From the NCBI GenBank assembly GCA_035293845.1, contig DATGMB010000126.1, forward strand, positions 1 to 7,625: DNA of 7,625 nucleotides, given 5' to 3'. Numbering within the stretch: the first letter of the stretch is position 1; the number at the start of each line of letters is the position of its first letter. Source of the DNA: DATGMB01 sp035293845 (GTDB lineage: Bacteria > Acidobacteriota > Terriglobia > Bryobacterales > Bryobacteraceae). The translations under genes were made by a program, and so were the position numbers. This document shows positions 5,301-7,625 of this stretch, piece after piece. A model generated the notes under the pieces. It searched no databases and was not told the origin of the DNA. It worked only from the letters and a program-made list of their open reading frames with translations.

Positions 5301-6947
5301 CTATCGCGCGCTGGCCACCATCACCGGCGCCTTCCGAGGCTGGGCCGCGCTGGCGCTGTGGGTGGTGCGGTGGATGGCCGAAGTCCGGTGCGCGGGCCTG
5401 CGCGATGCCGTCCGGTGCGCCGGCGCGGCGGCTACGTGCGCCACCGGAATCACGAGCTGGTCCCCTTCCATCGCTTCGCTCGATTGCAGGTGGTTTACGG
5501 ATTGAATGGCGCTGGCCGTCACACCATATCGTTTACCGATGCCCGCCAGGGTCTCCCCGGCCGCTACGCGGTGCATCCGCCAGTCGATCCGCCGCTCCGG
5601 GGGCACCATGGCAAGCGTCGCGCTGAGCTGGCTGCCGCTGCCCTTCGGAACGTGGAGCGCAAATTTCTCCGGCGCGATACCCTTCAGCACCGCCGGATTC
5701 AGCTCCGCCAGCTCGGCCAGCGGCACATCGGCAATATCGGAAACCAGAGCGAGGCTCGTGGGCGCCGTCATTTCCACCGTGTCGTACTCTACCGGCGCAT
5801 CCATCTGGATGCCGTCCAGCCCGTACTCAGCGGCATTCTTCTCCATGATCGTCATGGCCAGGATGATCGGCACGTAATTGGTGGTCTCCGCGGGCAGCAC
5901 TCCGAGCGAGCGCAATTGCCAGAAGTCAGCGTAGCCGGTGCGCTCCACGGCTTTTTCCACCGCGCCAGGCCCGCAGTTGTACGCCGCAATGGCCAGATAC
6001 CAGTCGCCGAACTCCGTGTAGAGATCGTGCAGATGCCGGGCGGCGGCGCGCGTCGCCATTTCCGGATCCATGCGGTCATCCGTATACCTCGTCTGCATCA
6101 GGCCGTACTGACGACCGCGTTCCGCCAGGAACTGCCACATCCCTCCTGCCGCTTTCCGCGACATCGCCCGCGGAATGAAGCCGGACTCCGCCTGCGCCAG
6201 GTGGATCAACTCCTGGGGGATGCCTTCCTCATCCAGGATGCGCTGGATCATCGGCCGGTATCGGCCGGACCGCTGCGTGGCCGCGACGATGGTACTGTGG
6301 CCCCGATGGGAGAAATAGTTGATATAGCCCAAAACCGTATCGTTCACGGTCAGGGGCAACTGCGAAACCGTTGCCGCCAGTTGTTCCCGCACCCGGTCTT
6401 TCAGCTTGGGATCCACGGGAAACGTCATGACGAGGATGTCTTCGTTCGGCGCCTTTTCAAACTTGCCTTCTTCCACCGCCGCCGACGCTCCCATGCCAGC
6501 CAGGTCGAAGCGGTGAATGGCATCCGCCATCTGGTCCAGCCGGCGGGAGTAATCCATGCTCTCCGACGGGTTCTCGGCCGAAGCTTCGAGGATCGAATCG
6601 ATAGCGGCATCGAACTCCCGCCGCGCGCCCGCGATATCGTTGGCCTGGTACAGCCGCTTCCCGCGCTCGAAGGACTGCTCGGCGCGGAAAAGCAGCGAAT
6701 CGGCATTGGTTTTGCGGGGGAGGGAAGTGTTCGCGGCGAGCAGGATGGGAGGGGCTTGGCTGAGGTATGTATTCGCTTCGACTACGGGGGGCTGCGGCAG
6801 ATCCTCGGCGCTTTCCGCTCCCGCCCGCGGCGGCGACGGAAGGAATGACATTTGGAACCGACTTTGCTGTGTATATCCGCAGCCGGCGCACCCAAGTACT
6901 GCCGCTACCATCAAAAAGGAGAGCAAAGTCTTTTTACTAGCTTCCAT
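5301..6947 (-). CDS. mltD: Membrane-bound lytic murein transglycosylase (MltD-like lipoprotein) with LysM
   Basis: A 548-residue lipoprotein that cleaves peptidoglycan glycan strands, forming 1,6-anhydromuramic ends. The N-terminus is a lipoprotein signal (KK, hydrophobic 8-19, VLGC with Cys20; a second Cys at 23). Residues 84-121 resemble a TPR-type helix pair (AEQSFERGKRLYQANDIAGA). The SLT catalytic domain spans about 225-365. Its AQAESGFIPRAMSRKAAGGM gives the catalytic Glu254, followed by MWQF and by AIAAYNCGPGAVEKA (319-333). A degenerate LysM-like segment (about 403-434, PLAELAELNPAVLKG) is followed by a clear LysM (457-501, HRVAAGETLAGIGKRYGV), which binds glycan. Residues 502-548 form a basic Ala/His/Arg/Thr tail with three HRT triplets. 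The ATG at 6947 is preceded by GAGG 6 nt upstream. No partner genes are visible. Family assignment is firm; the site of action is presumably the periplasmic face of a membrane. Confidence 0.95.
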   Translation of the reverse strand: MEASKKTLLSFLMVAAVLGCAGCGYTQQSRFQMSFLPSPPRAGAESAEDLPQPPVVEANTYLSQAPPILLAANTSLPRKTNADSLLFRAEQSFERGKRLYQANDIAGARREFDAAIDSILEASAENPSESMDYSRRLDQMADAIHRFDLAGMGASAAVEEGKFEKAPNEDILVMTFPVDPKLKDRVREQLAATVSQLPLTVNDTVLGYINYFSHRGHSTIVAATQRSGRYRPMIQRILDEEGIPQELIHLAQAESGFIPRAMSRKAAGGMWQFLAERGRQYGLMQTRYTDDRMDPEMATRAAARHLHDLYTEFGDWYLAIAAYNCGPGAVEKAVERTGYADFWQLRSLGVLPAETTNYVPIILAMTIMEKNAAEYGLDGIQMDAPVEYDTVEMTAPTSLALVSDIADVPLAELAELNPAVLKGIAPEKFALHVPKGSGSQLSATLAMVPPERRIDWRMHRVAAGETLAGIGKRYGVTASAIQSVNHLQSSEAMEGDQLVIPVAHVAAAPAHRTASRRPAHRTSAIHRTTHSASAAQPRKAPVMVASAR

Positions 6948-7079
6948 CTACAGCCTCGAACAAAGAAAATAAAGCTACTTGCGCGGGCCGCCGAAGGGTC
7001 CGAACCTTAAAAGGCTACAACAATACAGGTGTCTGCCGCAACCCTACCTCAGGTGTATCCCCGTGATGTGTGTCCCCGG

Positions 7080-7140
7080 TTGACCGTACGGTGAGTCACA
7101 TTGACCCGACAGTCCGGTGGCCGGGAAGCACTTGACCGTA
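7080..7140 (+). repeat. Three direct TTGACC repeats
   Basis: TTGACC is present at 7080-7085, 7101-7106 and 7132-7137. The first and third copies extend to the 9-mer TTGACCGTA. The first copy overlaps the 10-bp palindrome ACCGTACGGT. Spacings are 21 and 31 bp, close to two and three helical turns. The function is unknown; a protein-binding array or insertion-sequence end are the two readings. Confidence 0.45.
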
Positions 7141-7222
7141 TTGGATGATCCATCCGGGCGAGTCGGCATCGCGGCGCCGTCGCTGCACGTCCAGCCCACG
7201 GTCGTCTCGTTGAGCCCTCCGT

Positions 7223-7251
7223 GGGGCGGGGTCGTGCGGCCAGCCCGCCCC
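7223..7251 (-). terminator. GC-rich hairpin downstream of the EF-G gene
   Basis: GGGGCGGG (7223-7230) and CCCGCCCC (7244-7251) form a perfect 8-bp stem around a 13-nt loop. On the minus strand it lies 20 nt past the EF-G stop, as expected for a terminator. There is no U-tract, so Rho or processing may be involved. Confidence 0.45.
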
Positions 7252-7271
7252 GGCCCCGGAGGTCCGGCTCG

Positions 7272-7625
7272 CTATTCTTCCTCTTCCTCTTCTCCCGCCT
7301 TTGCTGCCTTGGCCGCGGCGATGATCTTATCCGCCTGGAGCTGCGGCACGAAATCGTAGTGGTCGAACTCCATCGTGAAGGATGCCCGGCCCTGGGTCAT
7401 CGCGGTGAGGTCGCTCTGATAATTCAGCATCTCGGCCATCGGCACCTGCGCCCGGATAAATTGCGTGCTCCCCTTGGTATCCATGCCGGAGATGCGCCCG
7501 CGGCGCCCGTTCAGGTCGCCCATCAGATCGCCGGCGTACTCCACCGGCGCCTGGATTTCCACGTTCATGATCGGCTCGAGCAGCGCCGGTTTGGCCTGCT
7601 GCATGGCCGCCTTGAACGCCTTCCG
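7272..7625 (-). CDS. fusA: Elongation factor G (EF-G or EF-G-like paralogue), C-terminal part
   Basis: The last 117 residues of an EF-G; the frame is open to the right edge, so the N-terminus with the GTPase domain lies outside the window. The start of the visible part (KAFKAAMQQAKPALLEPIMN) is the end of domain IV. Domain V follows, with VEYAGDLMGDLNGRRGRISG, the VPMAEMLNY segment and the family signature DLTAMTQGRASFTMEFDHYD. EF-G is the cytoplasmic GTPase that drives translocation and ribosome recycling. Some positions (LNYQSDLTAMTQG rather than the usual GYATDLRSMTQG) suggest a divergent, EF-G2-like paralogue rather than the str-operon copy. Supporting this, no tuf, rpsG or rpsL gene lies downstream; the next gene is a transglycosylase. 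The protein ends in an unusual run of six Glu after KAAKAG. The tail is coded by the same frame up to the stop at 7272. Confidence 0.95.
   Translation of the reverse strand, partial: RKAFKAAMQQAKPALLEPIMNVEIQAPVEYAGDLMGDLNGRRGRISGMDTKGSTQFIRAQVPMAEMLNYQSDLTAMTQGRASFTMEFDHYDFVPQLQADKIIAAAKAAKAGEEEEEE

Larger units (their letters stand above)
6948..7271. other. Intergenic region with TTGACC repeats, possible mobile-element scar
   Basis: About 320 bases between two minus-strand genes with no convincing gene. It must contain the transglycosylase promoter, though no clear -35/-10 pair stands out. CAGGTGT occurs at 7026 and 7050. GTGTATCCCCG (7053-7063) is echoed by GTGTGTCCCCG (7068-7078). TTGACC occurs at 7080, 7101 and 7132, the first and third as TTGACCGTA. 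ACCGTACGGT (7083-7092) is a perfect palindrome. Repeats this close together can mark a regulator cluster or the end of a lost insertion sequence; neither is proven. Confidence 0.4.

Noticed and set aside
5286..6848. A 520-codon open frame on the + strand opposite the transglycosylase
   Set aside because: It is a shadow from GC-rich codon use. The opposite strand has unambiguous SLT and LysM motifs, while this translation is Arg/His-rich with no recognisable domain.
6985..7015. tRNA T-arm-like sequence GGTTCGGACCC on the minus strand
   Set aside because: The conserved A of the T-loop is replaced by G, and no acceptor, D or anticodon arms can be folded around it.
7117..7359. An 80-codon frame starting VAGKHLT
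   Set aside because: It runs into the EF-G gene on the other strand, has a Pro/Gly/Ser-rich translation, and no ribosome site; at most a scar of a transposase start.

Overview
The window is GC-rich, densely coded bacterial DNA. The gene content points to an acidobacterium of the Solibacter/Bryobacter type. The best clue is the partial gene at the left edge, which looks like the ADOP subgroup of MacB/FtsX permeases that is heavily expanded in Acidobacteriota. The taxonomic assignment is inference from protein resemblance only.

Layout. (1) Bases 3-749, + strand: C-terminal 248 residues of an ADOP/MacB-like ABC transporter permease. (2) Bases 756-4304, - strand: a compact run of five genes. In transcription order they are a HipA-like kinase (4304-3486), a pterin-4a-carbinolamine dehydratase (3420-3118), a conserved-looking protein of unknown function (3115-2657), a class IV PLP aminotransferase (2651-1785) and an ST7-like TPR protein (1772-756). 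The last four are separated by -1 to 12 nt, so they are probably one translationally coupled operon. The kinase lies 65 nt upstream of them. (3) Bases 4349-4600, + strand: a small 83-residue protein of unknown function, divergent from the kinase across a 44-nt gap that holds two TAGAGT repeats. (4) Bases 4611-4655: two back-to-back perfect hairpins between convergent genes. (5) Bases 4656-5153, - strand: a disordered protein with an extremely acidic N-terminal half and a histone H1-like Lys/Ala C-terminal half, with a good promoter and Shine-Dalgarno. (6) Bases 5301-6947, - strand: an MltD-like lipoprotein lytic transglycosylase with LysM. (7) Bases 6948-7271: a noncoding stretch with repeated TTGACC motifs and a GC hairpin. 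(8) Bases 7272-7625, - strand: the C-terminal end of an elongation factor G paralogue with a poly-Glu tail.

How the genes may work together. The five-gene run mixes PLP-dependent amino-acid chemistry, pterin recycling and a kinase fold without a HipB-type antitoxin. No single pathway is proven by this grouping. The histone-like gene, the transglycosylase and the EF-G gene look like independent units facing the same way. I see no rRNA, convincing tRNA, CRISPR array or intact mobile element. The most unusual items are the nearly charge-balanced acidic/basic nucleoid-type protein, the bacterial relative of the eukaryotic ST7 protein, and the antitoxin-less HipA-like kinase heading a metabolic operon.
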